Of a stretch of DNA of 64,000 nt, positions 8,044 through 16,669 are shown one piece after another; position 1 is the stretch's first letter; every line of letters starts with the position of its first letter. The position numbers were made by a program, and so were the translations under genes. The notes under the pieces were generated by a model. The model had not been told where the DNA came from. It saw nothing but the letters and a program-made list of their open reading frames with translations, and did not search any database. This stretch comes from Streptomyces sp. R33 (GTDB taxonomy: Bacteria > Actinomycetota > Actinomycetes > Streptomycetales > Streptomycetaceae): NCBI RefSeq assembly GCF_041200175.1, contig NZ_CP165727.1:682001-746000 (forward strand), given 5' to 3'.

Positions 8044-9460
8044 CCCCCTGCTCGCCCTCAACCACATCGGCGGCGTGGACCGGCCGGCCCTCTCCGGCGA
8101 GACGATGGAGCTGACCGACCCCGCCACCGGCCGGGTGCACGCCCGTGCCCCGCGCTCCGGCGGGGCCGACACCGACGCCGCCGTCTCGGCGGCGGCGGCC
8201 GCGTACGAGCACTGGTCCACGACCACCCCCGCCGTCCGGCAGCGCGCCCTGCTCTCCCTCGCCGACGCGATGGAGGCGCACGCCGACGCCCTGACGGCCG
8301 CGGAAACCGCGGACACCGGCAAATCGGCGCGGCAGTTCAGGGAGGAGGAGCTGCACGCGATCGTCGACACGGTGCGCTACTTCGCCGGGGCCGCCCGGAA
8401 CCTCCCGGGAGCGGCCGCGGCCGAGTACACACAGGGCCGTACCTCCCTGCTGCGCCGCGAGCCGGTCGGGGTCTGCGCCCAGATCACCCCGTGGAACTAC
8501 CCGCTGATGATGGCGGCGTGGAAGATCGCCCCGGCGATCGCCGCCGGAAACACGACCGTGCTCAAGCCCGCCGACACCACCCCGTCCTCGTCCGCGCTGC
8601 TCGCGCGGATCGCGTCCGCACACCTGCCACCGGGCGTGCTCAACGTCGTCTGCGGCGACCGCGACACCGGCCGGGCACTCACCGCCCACCGCGACGTGGC
8701 CCTGATCGCGGTCACGGGCAGTGTGCGGGCGGGCCAGGAGATCGCGGCGGCCGCGGCGGCCGGCCTCAAACGCGTCCACCTGGAGCTGGGCGGGAACTCC
8801 CCCGTCATCGTCCACGACGACGTGGACGTCGAGGCGACGGCCGCGGCCCTGGCCGCCGTCGCCTACTACAACGCAGGCCAGGACTGCACCGCGCCCACGC
8901 GGCTCCTGGTCCACCACCGGGTGCACGACGCGTTCCTCGCGGCCTTCGCGGCATCGGCGCGAAAGCTGCGCACGGGCCCGCCGGACGAACCGGACGCCGA
9001 CTTCGGGCCCCTCAACAACGCGGCCCAGCTCGCTTCGGTACGGGCCAAGCTCGACCGCCTCCCGGCCCACGCCGAGATCGTCACCGGCGGCGCGCGACTC
9101 GCCCGACCCGGCTTCTTCGTCGCACCCACCGTCGTGGCGGGCGTGCGCCAGGACGACGAGATCGTGCAGGAGGAGACCTTCGGCCCCGTCGTGACCGTCC
9201 AGCCGTTCACCGACGAGACGCAGGCCCTGCACCTGGCCAACGACGTCCGTTTCGGCCTCGCCGCCAGCGTCTGGACCTCGGACCACGACCGCGCCATGCG
9301 CGCGACCCGGATCCTGCACACGGGCATCGTCTGGGTGAACACCCACGGCACCACCGTCTCCGAGATGCCCCACGGCGGTGTCAAACACTCCGGCTACGGC
9401 AGCGACCTCTCCTTGTCCGGCCTCCTCGACTACACCCAGGCCAAGCACGTCATGCTGTGA
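8036..9460 (+). CDS. Aldehyde dehydrogenase, gamma-aminobutyraldehyde dehydrogenase-like
   Basis: 474 residues from the GTG at 8036, which overlaps the end of the amine oxidase gene by eight bases. Landmarks are the active-site Glu in LELGGNSPVIVHDDVD, the catalytic Cys in YNAGQDCTAPTR, NAD-binding PWNYPLMMAAWKIAPA and the C-terminal EETFGPVVTV and MPHGGVKHSGYG. The NAGQDCTA context is the one seen in aminobutyraldehyde (PatD-type) and betaine aldehyde dehydrogenases. It probably converts the aldehyde made by the amine oxidase, for example 4-aminobutanal, to the acid (GABA). The final steps (GABA transaminase, succinate semialdehyde dehydrogenase) are not in the window. Confidence 0.9.
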   Translation: MADPLLALNHIGGVDRPALSGETMELTDPATGRVHARAPRSGGADTDAAVSAAAAAYEHWSTTTPAVRQRALLSLADAMEAHADALTAAETADTGKSARQFREEELHAIVDTVRYFAGAARNLPGAAAAEYTQGRTSLLRREPVGVCAQITPWNYPLMMAAWKIAPAIAAGNTTVLKPADTTPSSSALLARIASAHLPPGVLNVVCGDRDTGRALTAHRDVALIAVTGSVRAGQEIAAAAAAGLKRVHLELGGNSPVIVHDDVDVEATAAALAAVAYYNAGQDCTAPTRLLVHHRVHDAFLAAFAASARKLRTGPPDEPDADFGPLNNAAQLASVRAKLDRLPAHAEIVTGGARLARPGFFVAPTVVAGVRQDDEIVQEETFGPVVTVQPFTDETQALHLANDVRFGLAASVWTSDHDRAMRATRILHTGIVWVNTHGTTVSEMPHGGVKHSGYGSDLSLSGLLDYTQAKHVML

Positions 9461-9626
9461 GCTCTGTCCGGGTGACTCCGGTGCTCTCCGGCACCGGCGC
9501 CGGGCCCTGTTCGGACCACCGGTGCGCTATCCGGGTCACTTCCGGACGTCCCCCGAGCGGGAGACGCTCGGTGGGGGTAGGTCGCTTCGCGCAACGTGAC
9601 CCTTGGGATGCATGAGGAGATCAGCC

Positions 9627-9911
9627 GTGTACGCAGTGATTCGGCGTTACGAAGGAGTGACCGACCCCGGCGAGGCAGGACGCCGCGTGGACGAGGGGTT
9701 CGTGACCCTCCTCCGCCGGGTCCCCGGTTTCGTGGCTTACTACTGGGTGGACGCCGGGGACGGAGTGATGGTGTCCACCAGCATCTTCGAAGACCGATCC
9801 GGGGCCGAGGAGTCGGTCAGGCAGGCGGCGGACTTCGTAAGGGACAACCTCGCGTCGCTGCTCCCCAACCGTCCACAGGTCACAGCCGGCCCGGTCGTGG
9901 CCGCCGGCTGA
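9627..9911 (+). CDS. Small ABM-like (ferredoxin-fold) conserved protein
   Basis: 94 residues. The GTG at 9627 is preferred over the ATG at 9603 because GAGGAGA lies six bases before it. The sequence YAVIRRYEGVTDPGEAGRRV ... LLRRVPGFVAYYWVDAGDGVMVSTSIFEDRSGAEES looks like the dimeric alpha/beta barrel fold of antibiotic-biosynthesis-monooxygenase-like proteins, though no catalytic residue is evident. It is 166 bases past the dehydrogenase gene and may or may not be in that operon. Function is unknown. Confidence 0.75.
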   Translation: MYAVIRRYEGVTDPGEAGRRVDEGFVTLLRRVPGFVAYYWVDAGDGVMVSTSIFEDRSGAEESVRQAADFVRDNLASLLPNRPQVTAGPVVAAG

Positions 9912-10075
9912 CGACCTGCGAAGTGGGCGGCGACTCCGCAGCCTGCGCGGGCGCCGGCTCGACCCGCCGTCGCAACACGATCTCCAGGTCCTCCCGCGCG
10001 GTCGCTCCCACGGCTCTTTCGGTGAGCGTCGGCTTCCCCGTGCAGGCGTTCGAGTCGACCCGGTGGCGGCAGGTG

Positions 10076-10705
10076 CTAGGCATTCGCGCCGGGTCGTCGT
10101 GGCGGCCAGTCGGGGGCCGGGTCCTCGGCGAGGAACGGCCGGAGGGCGCCGAGAACCGCTCCGATGCAGACATCGCGCAACTGGTTGCGGGTGCAGGTCT
10201 CGTGGGCGAGCCAGTCCACGCAGAGGATCTGCACGAAGACCAACCAGCTCTTCAGGACTCCGGACACGGCCTCTCGGGCGCTCTCGTCCACGACCGGGAG
10301 CGCGGCCAGCAACCGCGCTCGGAGCGCGTCGAGCTCGTTGGTCATGATCGTCTGGATCACCGGGTCGCCCGCGAGGGCCTGGTTCGCGGCGAGGACGGCG
10401 TTGCGGTTGGCCACGAAGTAGTCGAGATGGACGTCCATGCCCTGGATGAGCTGTTCCACGAGCGAGTCGGCCGGGGCGAGCCGTGTCTCGGCGAGCAGCT
10501 GGTCCGCGGCCTGCTGGTAGACGGCTGCGAAGAGGGCCTTCTTGCTGGGGAAGTGACGGTAGAGCAGGGCCCGTGAGACACCGGCCTCTTCGGCGACCTC
10601 CTCCATCAGCACGTCGGCGTACGGGTGGGCGGCGAAGAGCCGTGCGCCGACGGCGAGGAGTTGGGCGCGGCGGTCGGCCGGAGCGAGTCGCTGGCGAGGA
10701 GGCAT
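10076..10705 (-). CDS. TetR-family transcriptional regulator
   Basis: 209 residues with a classical N-terminal helix-turn-helix (MEEVAEEAGVSRALLYRHFP, about residues 33-52) and an all-helical C-terminal ligand domain. It is divergent from the small membrane protein gene at 10799, and a long perfect palindrome fills the gap between them, so autoregulation and control of the neighbour are likely. The ligand is unknown. It is not the obvious regulator of the polyamine operon, since its own operator sequence differs from that at 1208-1258. Confidence 0.9.
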   Translation of the reverse strand: MPPRQRLAPADRRAQLLAVGARLFAAHPYADVLMEEVAEEAGVSRALLYRHFPSKKALFAAVYQQAADQLLAETRLAPADSLVEQLIQGMDVHLDYFVANRNAVLAANQALAGDPVIQTIMTNELDALRARLLAALPVVDESAREAVSGVLKSWLVFVQILCVDWLAHETCTRNQLRDVCIGAVLGALRPFLAEDPAPDWPPRRPGANA

Positions 10706-10715
10706 GAACTCAGTC

Positions 10716-10770
10716 TAGTTGACATGTGTCTACTACTGCCCTCAAGGTAGTAGTAGACACATGTCAACTA
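10716..10770. promoter_or_regulatory. Long perfect inverted repeat, probable double TetR operator
   Basis: A 22-bp arm at 10716-10737 is repeated exactly in inverse orientation at 10749-10770, with an 11-base centre. Each arm contains the smaller near-palindrome GACATGTGTC preceded by TT, giving a -35-like TTGACA. The whole lies between divergent starts at 10705 (TetR) and 10799 (DUF4345 protein). The likely reading is two operator sites facing each other, one per promoter. As RNA it would also make a strong hairpin, but its location fits DNA binding better. Confidence 0.8.
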
Positions 10771-10798
10771 CGCTCCACCAAAACGGTTTGGAGGGACG

Positions 10799-11209
10799 AT
10801 GTCCAGGGCTCTGCGCGTACTCACCCAGCTGATGGGCTGGGCCTGCGTGGCGATCGGCCTGCTCCACGTGACACTCGGCAACGCCGCGATACCCGGCGCC
10901 GGTTCCGCCGGTGCGACGGTCGACAGCTGGGGCCGGTTCATGGGGGCAGTTTTCGTCGGCTACGGGCTGGCCTGGCTCTGGGCGGCACGGCAGCGTCCGA
11001 TCCCGGCACCGGCGGTACGGTGGCTGGCCGGCGTCTTCCTGCTGGGCGGCGTGGGCCGGGTGCTCTCGCTCGCCGTGCACGGCTGGCCGCAGTGGTTCCA
11101 GGTCGCCCTTGCAGCCCTCGAACTCGGCATGCCGCCCGTCTTCTTTTGGCTGGCCGACGCGGAGGAGCGGGAGCTGCGCAGCGACGCCGAGGCCGTGCCC
11201 GCCGGGTGA
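10799..11209 (+). CDS. DUF4345-like small integral membrane protein
   Basis: 136 residues with about four hydrophobic helices (VLTQLMGWACVAIGLLHVTL, FMGAVFVGYGLAWLW, WLAGVFLLGGVGRVLSL, VALAALELGMPPVFFWL). The pattern and length match DUF4345 proteins, whose role is unknown. It is the apparent target of the divergent TetR regulator. A GGAGGGACG ribosome site precedes the ATG. Confidence 0.8.
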   Translation: MSRALRVLTQLMGWACVAIGLLHVTLGNAAIPGAGSAGATVDSWGRFMGAVFVGYGLAWLWAARQRPIPAPAVRWLAGVFLLGGVGRVLSLAVHGWPQWFQVALAALELGMPPVFFWLADAEERELRSDAEAVPAG

Positions 11210-11218
11210 GGGAGAGCC

Positions 11219-11455
11219 GGCGGGCCGGGACGATCCCCGGGGACAGGCCCGGCAGGTCGGTTGCGTCCAGCAATCGGCGAAGCTGGACGCGCATCACTTC
11301 AGGCCCGCCGAGATGGGCGTACAGCGCCTGCTCGCCCAGCAGGATGTGGAAGGTACGGCCTTCCCGACCGATGAACTGCGCGCGAGCCGTACGGGCAGCC
11401 ACCCCTGCATCGATGTCGTCGGGGAGCTCGACCGTGAGGGTACCTTCGACGTCGC
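11219..11455 (-). pseudogene. Remnant of XRE-family regulator (DUF5753 ligand domain only)
   Basis: The leftward frame encodes a stretch like the DUF5753 domain of actinomycete XRE regulators: ARTARAQFIGREG, FHILLGEQALYAHLGGPEVM, RVQLRRLLDATDLPGLSPGI. No helix-turn-helix precedes it and the domain stops after GIVPA, so both ends are missing. It lies between the DUF4345 gene and the sigma factor gene. Some of the frame remains open by chance of high GC. This is a degraded fragment rather than a working gene. Confidence 0.55.
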
Positions 11456-11853
11456 CCCTCGAACGTCCGGGGTCGAGGTGCTGCTCACGCGCGCGGGAGA
11501 TGTCGCGACCGGCCGCCGTGAGCGGCCGGAACGGCATCCGTGCGCTGTTCCTGAGGCCGCCGGAGCCGGAGCGCTGACCCGGGACTCCGCCGCAGCTGCC
11601 CAGTCGACCCAAGCGGACCCCCTGGCCTGAACGTTGGCGCGTGGGAGACAGCGTGGCCGCAGCGCCGTCCCGCGGCTTTGCCAGGTGTTTACTGAAGTTG
11701 TGTCAGGCCGGACAGTGCTGGGGCGTCTGGTTGCTCACAGGCCCTGAAAGCGTGCACACTTGCGCGAATTCCGGCCGGGCGCAGCGTCACACCCCACTGC
11801 CCACCTGCATGGCATGCGCCGCGTCGGCCATCAGCAAGCCAACGGGAGCAAGG
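11456..11853. other. Gap upstream of sigma factor gene, no supported gene
   Basis: About 400 bases with GC-rich open frames but no protein I recognise. Weak clues are an in-frame extension of the sigma factor gene back to 11641 with alternative starts at 11641 and 11809. A promoter for the sigma factor gene probably lies here, but no convincing -35/-10 pair can be named. Confidence 0.4.
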
Positions 11854-13485
11854 TTGAGCACATCGGGAACTGCCCGCCAGCAGGACCTCCACGGCCTCAG
11901 CGACGCACAGCTCTGCGCGCTGCTCCGCGAGCGGGACTCGGCGCCAGGTGCCGATCTCAGCGACGTGATGGGCGAGGTGTTCGCCCGTCACCACGACGCC
12001 GTACTCGCCTACGCCCGTACCTGCTGCCGCGACCTGGCCACCGCCGGTGACCTCGCGGCCGAGGCCTTCGCCCGCACCTATCGGGCGGTCGCCTGGGGTG
12101 CCGGCCCCGAGTACGCCTGGCGGCCGTACCTGCTGACCTGCGTGCGCCGGGTGGCAGCCGAATGGGCACGCCGCGGTGCCCGCACACAGCTGTCGGACGA
12201 CTTCGACACGTGGGCGGCCGGCCTGTCCGACGATCAGGACGTCGAGGGCGCCGCGCTGTTGGCGGAGGAGGGCTCGCTGGTTCTGCGGGCGTTCCGGTCG
12301 CTGCCGGAGCGCTGGCAGGCCGTGCTGTGGCACGCGGTCGTCGAACACGAGCCCGCGGCCGAGACCGCCCGGCGCCTCGGGATTTCGGCGGGTGGCGTCG
12401 GTTCCCTGGCGGCGCGCGCCCGGGAGGGCCTGCGCGAGGCGTACCTGCGCGCCCACCTGGACCAGAGCGCGAGCGACGAGTGCCGGCACTACGGCGGCCA
12501 GCTCGCCGCCGCGCTCCGCCGACCGGGCAAGCGCGTCACACGGGACCTGGGACGGCACCTGCAGGCGTGCGAGGCCTGCGGACGGGCCGAGCGTGATCTG
12601 CGGGCGGTCAACAGCCGGCTGGGCGCGCTGCTGCCGGCCGGAATCCTGCTGTGGCATCCCGCCTCCTCCGCGCTGTCCACCGGTGCGCACGGCGCCCACC
12701 ACCTGGCAGCGGCCAAGCTGGCGGGGATCAAGGTGGCCGCAGCGCGGTTCGGCGCTGCGAAGTGGACCGCGGCGGCGGCCGTCGCGGGTACGACGGTGAC
12801 CGCGTTCGCCCTGCTGCCCGCCGAGGACCGGCCCGAGCGGGCCGCCCCGACGCCCACGGTCGCGAGCCCGAACCCGAGCTCGGAGCCGAACCCGTACCTG
12901 CTGCCGTCCCCGACGGACTCGACGCCACCGATCGTGTCCATCGGCGCCCCCATGTCGGCCGTCGCCGTCCCATCGGCCCCCGCGACTCCCACGCCGTCCT
13001 CCGCTTCGCCCTCGCCGGCCCCCTCCCCCACCGGTCTGCCGTTGGTCAACACCGGCTCGGGGCTGTGCGTCGGCTTCGCCGGCAGCGGTTCCGAAGGACC
13101 GTTGAAGCTCCAGCCGTGCACCGGCGACGCCTCCCAGGGCTGGCAGCGCCTGCCGGCCGGCCAGGGCACGTACCAGTTCCGGAACACGGGCACCGGTACC
13201 TGCCTCGACGGAACCGCCGCCGGCGGAAACGTCGTCGACGTCACCCTTCGCACCTGCCGCTCCGGCACCGGCCGTGAGACGCAGCTCTGGAGGTCCGAAC
13301 CGGCCGGACGATCCGGCGCCTTCCGGCTCTGGTTCGTGCCACCGGTCCCGAAGAGCGACTACGCCGATCACCTGCTGGGCCCGCGGAACTGGCCGAAGTC
13401 CGATCCTCCGCGCCAAGGTTCGGCCCTGGTACAGCTGCCCAACTACTACAACTCGGTCAATTTCCTCTTCACTCTCGGAAGCTGA
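11854..13485 (+). CDS. ECF sigma factor with zinc-finger, membrane segment and C-terminal ricin-type lectin domain
   Basis: 543 residues from the TTG at 11854, chosen because GGGAG ends five bases before it; upstream in-frame starts give extra residues without sigma similarity. Order of parts: sigma region 2 (about 37-105, GEVFARHHDAVLAYARTCC), sigma region 4 (about 148-205, LPERWQAVLWHAVVEHEP then a helix-turn-helix), a zinc-finger-like HLQACEACG (H-x3-C-x2-C as in ZAS anti-sigma factors, about 233-240), one membrane helix (KWTAAAAVAGTTVTAFALL, about 305), a Pro/Ser/Thr-rich linker, and a ricin B-like domain (NTGSGLCVGFAGS, GTGTCLDGTAAGG). The layout suggests a membrane-tethered sigma factor that senses an extracellular sugar or glycan. 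Release mechanism and regulon are unknown. Confidence 0.85.
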   Translation: MSTSGTARQQDLHGLSDAQLCALLRERDSAPGADLSDVMGEVFARHHDAVLAYARTCCRDLATAGDLAAEAFARTYRAVAWGAGPEYAWRPYLLTCVRRVAAEWARRGARTQLSDDFDTWAAGLSDDQDVEGAALLAEEGSLVLRAFRSLPERWQAVLWHAVVEHEPAAETARRLGISAGGVGSLAARAREGLREAYLRAHLDQSASDECRHYGGQLAAALRRPGKRVTRDLGRHLQACEACGRAERDLRAVNSRLGALLPAGILLWHPASSALSTGAHGAHHLAAAKLAGIKVAAARFGAAKWTAAAAVAGTTVTAFALLPAEDRPERAAPTPTVASPNPSSEPNPYLLPSPTDSTPPIVSIGAPMSAVAVPSAPATPTPSSASPSPAPSPTGLPLVNTGSGLCVGFAGSGSEGPLKLQPCTGDASQGWQRLPAGQGTYQFRNTGTGTCLDGTAAGGNVVDVTLRTCRSGTGRETQLWRSEPAGRSGAFRLWFVPPVPKSDYADHLLGPRNWPKSDPPRQGSALVQLPNYYNSVNFLFTLGS

Positions 13486-13539
13486 GGCGCCGTCCGTACA
13501 GTCGGCGCCCGCTCCGCGCCGCGATGCCGGCGGCCGCGG

Positions 13540-13692
13540 TTACGGGTCGTCCTTCGTCCCGAGGATGGCGGGGCCGCAGCATGCGGCGCGGACCATGGCG
13601 GGGTCGATCACGTCGCCCCCGAACCCCAGGAACTCCTTCCAGCGTTCCGTGACGATCTCTGCGGCCTTCAGGGAGTTCTCGCTGTCCGTCAT
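13540..13692 (-). CDS. Orphan 50-residue peptide with Cys-Cys motif (possible RiPP precursor)
   Basis: A short leftward gene, not obvious from length alone. Nearly every codon ends in G or C, and a GGAGG site lies 12 bases before the ATG (13705-13709). The peptide starts MTDSENSLKAAEIVTERWKE and ends AACCGPAILGTKDDP. The acidic, helical N-terminal half and short Cys/Pro/Gly-rich tail resemble a leader-core arrangement, but no modification enzyme is encoded nearby. It could equally be a small regulatory or structural protein. Family not recognised. Confidence 0.6.
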   Translation of the reverse strand: MTDSENSLKAAEIVTERWKEFLGFGGDVIDPAMVRAACCGPAILGTKDDP

Positions 13693-13935
13693 GCTGCGAG
13701 CTCACCTCCTCTTCGGATCGACTCGCCCTTGCCGGCTGACAGCAGGCGCTCGATGTGGTTGTTGGCGAGCGTGGCGGTTGCGAACGTCATCTTTGTGGCC
13801 GACCGCCCACTGTTTGACCGGTCGGAACTGACGTACAAGTGAAGGCCGTACAGCATCCGGCCGGCCCGTGCTCGGGGAAGGCACAGCGGTCTGCCGAATC
13901 GTGCTCGTTTCGACCGATCATTTCAGGGGGGCATC

Positions 13936-15129
13936 ATGCGCATGCGTTCACGTGCCTGGATTCTGGTGGGCGCGGGCCTGCTCGCCGTGGGCGCCGGGCC
14001 GGCCCACGGGGCTGACACGTCGTCGGCCGTGCCGGCGGCGGGGTCCGTGCAGTACACCGTCCAGGACCTCGGCACCTTGGGCGGTACCCGCAGCAAGGCG
14101 ACCGCCATCGACGGCAACACGGTCGTCGGGAGCTCACTGACGAGCGGCGACGCCGCCGAACACGCCTTCGCATACGACCTGCGCAGGCGCACCATGGCCG
14201 ATCTCGGCACGCTGGGGGGCTCCAGCCGGGCGACCGGCGTGGAGGGCGGCTACGTCGTCGGGGAGTCGGACCTCTCCGCCGACGGCCCGACTCACGGGTT
14301 CGCCTACCACCTCCGGACCCGCCGGCTCGTCGACATCGGCACACTCGGCGGCAGCACCACCAACATCACCGGCTTCGACGGTGACACCGTGGTGGGGACG
14401 TCGTCGCTGTCCGGCGACGTGGTCACCCACGCGTTCGCGTACAGCCTGCGCACCCGGACCATGACCGACCTCGGCAGCCTCGCCGGCCCGTCGGGCAACA
14501 GCACCGCGGCGGCCGTCAGCGGTGCGATCGTCGTGGGCAGCTCTTCCCTGCCGGACACGCCCGCCTCCACGAAGCACGGGTTCGCGTACGACCTGCGCAC
14601 CCGGACCATGACCGATCTCGGCACCCTCGGCGGAAGCTCCAGCACGGCCAACGACATCAGCGGTTCAACCGTGGTCGGTCAGTCCCGAACGGCCGGCAAC
14701 CGACTCACCGGATACGCCTACGATCTGCGCACCGGCATCCGCACGGACCTGGGGTCCCGCTTCCTGACCGCGCAGCTGGTCAGCGGGAACACTGTGGTCG
14801 GCGGCGACGGCTTGCTCGCCAGCTCGTTCGACCTCACGACGCACAAGAGTGCCGTGATCGGCTCCGGCCGTGGTGTCACCGAGGTCGAACAGGTCGCCGG
14901 GAACCTCATGGTCGGGAACAACTTCGCCCCCAACTCCTTCGCCTTCGTCTCCCGCGCCGACAACGGCGACTTCACCTACCTGGCCTCCCTCGGCGGCCTC
15001 AACTCCTCCGCGACGCAGGTCAACAGCCACGGCGTCGTCGCAGGCAGCGCAGCACTTCCGCCCGCCGACCCGTCCACCGCCAACGGCCCTTTCCACGCCA
15101 CCGTCTGGGTGCCGCACACGGTGGCGTAG
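13936..15129 (+). CDS. Secreted HAF-repeat beta-propeller-like protein
   Basis: 397 residues with a signal peptide (RSRAWILVGAGLLAVGAGPAHG) and repeats of about 45-50 residues with the signature HAFAYDLRTRTMTDLGTLGG. These are the extracellular HAF repeats (named for His-Ala-Phe) that probably form a propeller. At least six copies are visible, the last ones degenerate. No catalytic motif is present; the function of this family is unknown. It stands alone with a GGGGGG-type ribosome site before the ATG. Confidence 0.85.
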   Translation: MRMRSRAWILVGAGLLAVGAGPAHGADTSSAVPAAGSVQYTVQDLGTLGGTRSKATAIDGNTVVGSSLTSGDAAEHAFAYDLRRRTMADLGTLGGSSRATGVEGGYVVGESDLSADGPTHGFAYHLRTRRLVDIGTLGGSTTNITGFDGDTVVGTSSLSGDVVTHAFAYSLRTRTMTDLGSLAGPSGNSTAAAVSGAIVVGSSSLPDTPASTKHGFAYDLRTRTMTDLGTLGGSSSTANDISGSTVVGQSRTAGNRLTGYAYDLRTGIRTDLGSRFLTAQLVSGNTVVGGDGLLASSFDLTTHKSAVIGSGRGVTEVEQVAGNLMVGNNFAPNSFAFVSRADNGDFTYLASLGGLNSSATQVNSHGVVAGSAALPPADPSTANGPFHATVWVPHTVA

Positions 15130-15145
15130 GCGAGCGTGAACCCGG

Positions 15146-16030
15146 TCAGCCTTCCTCGCACAGGGCGCAGAGCGTGGCGACCAGTGTGTCGCAAGCCAGG
15201 CGGTCGCGTTCGGCCCAGCCGAACCGCTCCGCGCCCAGCCGCAGGCAGGCGGCGAGGTTGCGTGTGCTGAAGGGCCGGCCGCTGTGCGGATCGTTCGCGG
15301 TGTCCTTGCGCAGGCGCAGCTCGACCGGGTCGAGCGAACACGCGACGGCCAGCTCGTCCATGGCCGATTCCAGCGCGAACATCCCCGGGCACTCACCGGG
15401 TGCGCGCATCCAGGTCGGCGAGGGAACGTGCAGCCTCACCTGCCAGTGCCTGGTCTCGCGGTTCGGCGCCGCGTACATGGTGCGCGTGGGCGCGGCCGGG
15501 TACTCGCAGTGGTCACCCGTCAGGGACGCCTGCTCGAACGACACATGGGACACGGCCAGGAGGTGCCCGTCGGTCTCGGCCCCGAGACGGATCCGCTGGA
15601 TGGTCGGTGTCCGGTACCCGGCCACGACGCTGAGCTGCTCCCGGGTGAGGACGGTCTTGACCGGCCGGCCGACGGCGAGTGCCGCCATGGCGGCGATGAC
15701 CACCTGGGCTCTCGGCGCGGCCTTGGAACCGAACCCTCCCCCCCCACGTGCCGGGCGATGACGCGCACCTGGTCAGGGCGGATGCCGAAGAGGTGGGCGA
15801 GGATGTCACGCGTTCCGGACGGCCCTTGGGTGGTGTCGTGGACCGTCAGCGCGCCGTCGTGCCAATACGCGACGGTCCCGTGCGGTTCGAGGGCATGGTG
15901 GTGATAGGGGGGCGTGGTGTAGGTGGCCTCGATCCGCGCCGGAGCGTGCGACAGGGCCGACTCCACGTCGCCGTGCGAACAGTCGGTGGGAAAGAAGGGC
16001 CCGTGGTCCGGCGGGCCCGGCATCCGAAAA
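15146..16030 (-). pseudogene. Remnant of xanthine dehydrogenase-type molybdopterin-binding subunit, frameshifted
   Basis: Two leftward frames together match the middle of a xanthine dehydrogenase large subunit. The upstream part reads TYTTPPYHHHALEPHGTVA and HLFGIRPDQVRVIARHVGG; the downstream part reads VIAAMAALAVGRPVKTVLTR, YAAPNRETRHWQVR, MRAPGECPGMFALESAMDEL. The break is at a run of eight G at 15737-15744 (leftward strand); nine would restore HVGGGGFGSK. The N-terminal third and the C-terminal half of the enzyme are also missing, and no Fe-S or FAD subunit genes are near. It is a relic of a deletion, not a simple sequencing error. Confidence 0.85.
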
Positions 16031-16050
16031 GACGAGAGTGGGAGTCGGTT

Positions 16051-16542
16051 GTGGCGATGGTCGGACTTTTCTGGATCACTCCGGACGCGGCGTACGTCGG
16101 CTCCCCGCCGGCCGCCGACGGGAGCTGTGTCCGGCTGACCGCCCACGGGCTGGAGGCCGTGGGTCCCGACGGCTCCCGGTCGTGGGCGTGGGAAGGGCTG
16201 CGTTCCGCAGTCATCGAGGACGTACCGCGGCAGGGGCCTTCGGGCCGTCTGTCGGGGATCTTGGAGTCGTTGCTTTCGTCCGTCAGCGGCGGCGAGGAGC
16301 CACCGGGTATGACGCTGCGGCTGCAGACCGAGTACGGGGTGGAGGAGCTGCGGGTGTACTCGGCGGCGGCCGGAGGCTACGACGCCGAGGAGGACGCGCT
16401 CTCCCAGGAGCTGCTCGCCCGGTTCGTGACCGGGACCGCGAACCCGCGAACGCTGGAGGCATGGGGCTCCGACCACGGCTCGGAGGGCACGCCCAAGGCA
16501 CATGTGCGGCAGGATCTGCTGCGGGCCTGGGCGGAGATCTGA
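16051..16542 (+). CDS. Conserved hypothetical protein
   Basis: 163 residues from the GTG at 16051 (GGGAG seven bases upstream); an ATG at 16057 is also possible. The sequence MVGLFWITPDAAYVGSPP ... RLTAHGLEAVGPDGSRSWAWEGL ... MTLRLQTEYGVEELRVYSA looks like a soluble beta-rich PH-like or DUF protein. It ends TPKAHVRQDLLRAWAEI. No function is known to me. It faces away from the dehydrogenase remnant and may have been the insertion neighbour. Confidence 0.7.
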   Translation: MAMVGLFWITPDAAYVGSPPAADGSCVRLTAHGLEAVGPDGSRSWAWEGLRSAVIEDVPRQGPSGRLSGILESLLSSVSGGEEPPGMTLRLQTEYGVEELRVYSAAAGGYDAEEDALSQELLARFVTGTANPRTLEAWGSDHGSEGTPKAHVRQDLLRAWAEI

Positions 16543-16669
16543 GGAGTCTGCCCGCCGCCATGTCCACGCGGGCGGCGGAGCACGGGCAGACGCCGACGCG
16601 TCCCCGGCTCGCGGAGGGGCCGGCACCCCGCCGGGCCCGGCGCCTGGCGGGGCAACGGCCGTCCGGCCA

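Noticed and set aside
9596..10576. Rightward 326-residue open frame overlapping the ABM-like and TetR genes
   Set aside because: A shadow of high GC content over two better supported genes.
13469..13705. 78-residue frame over the Cys-Cys peptide gene
   Set aside because: Third codon positions are mixed, unlike the 50-residue frame which is nearly all G/C-ending.
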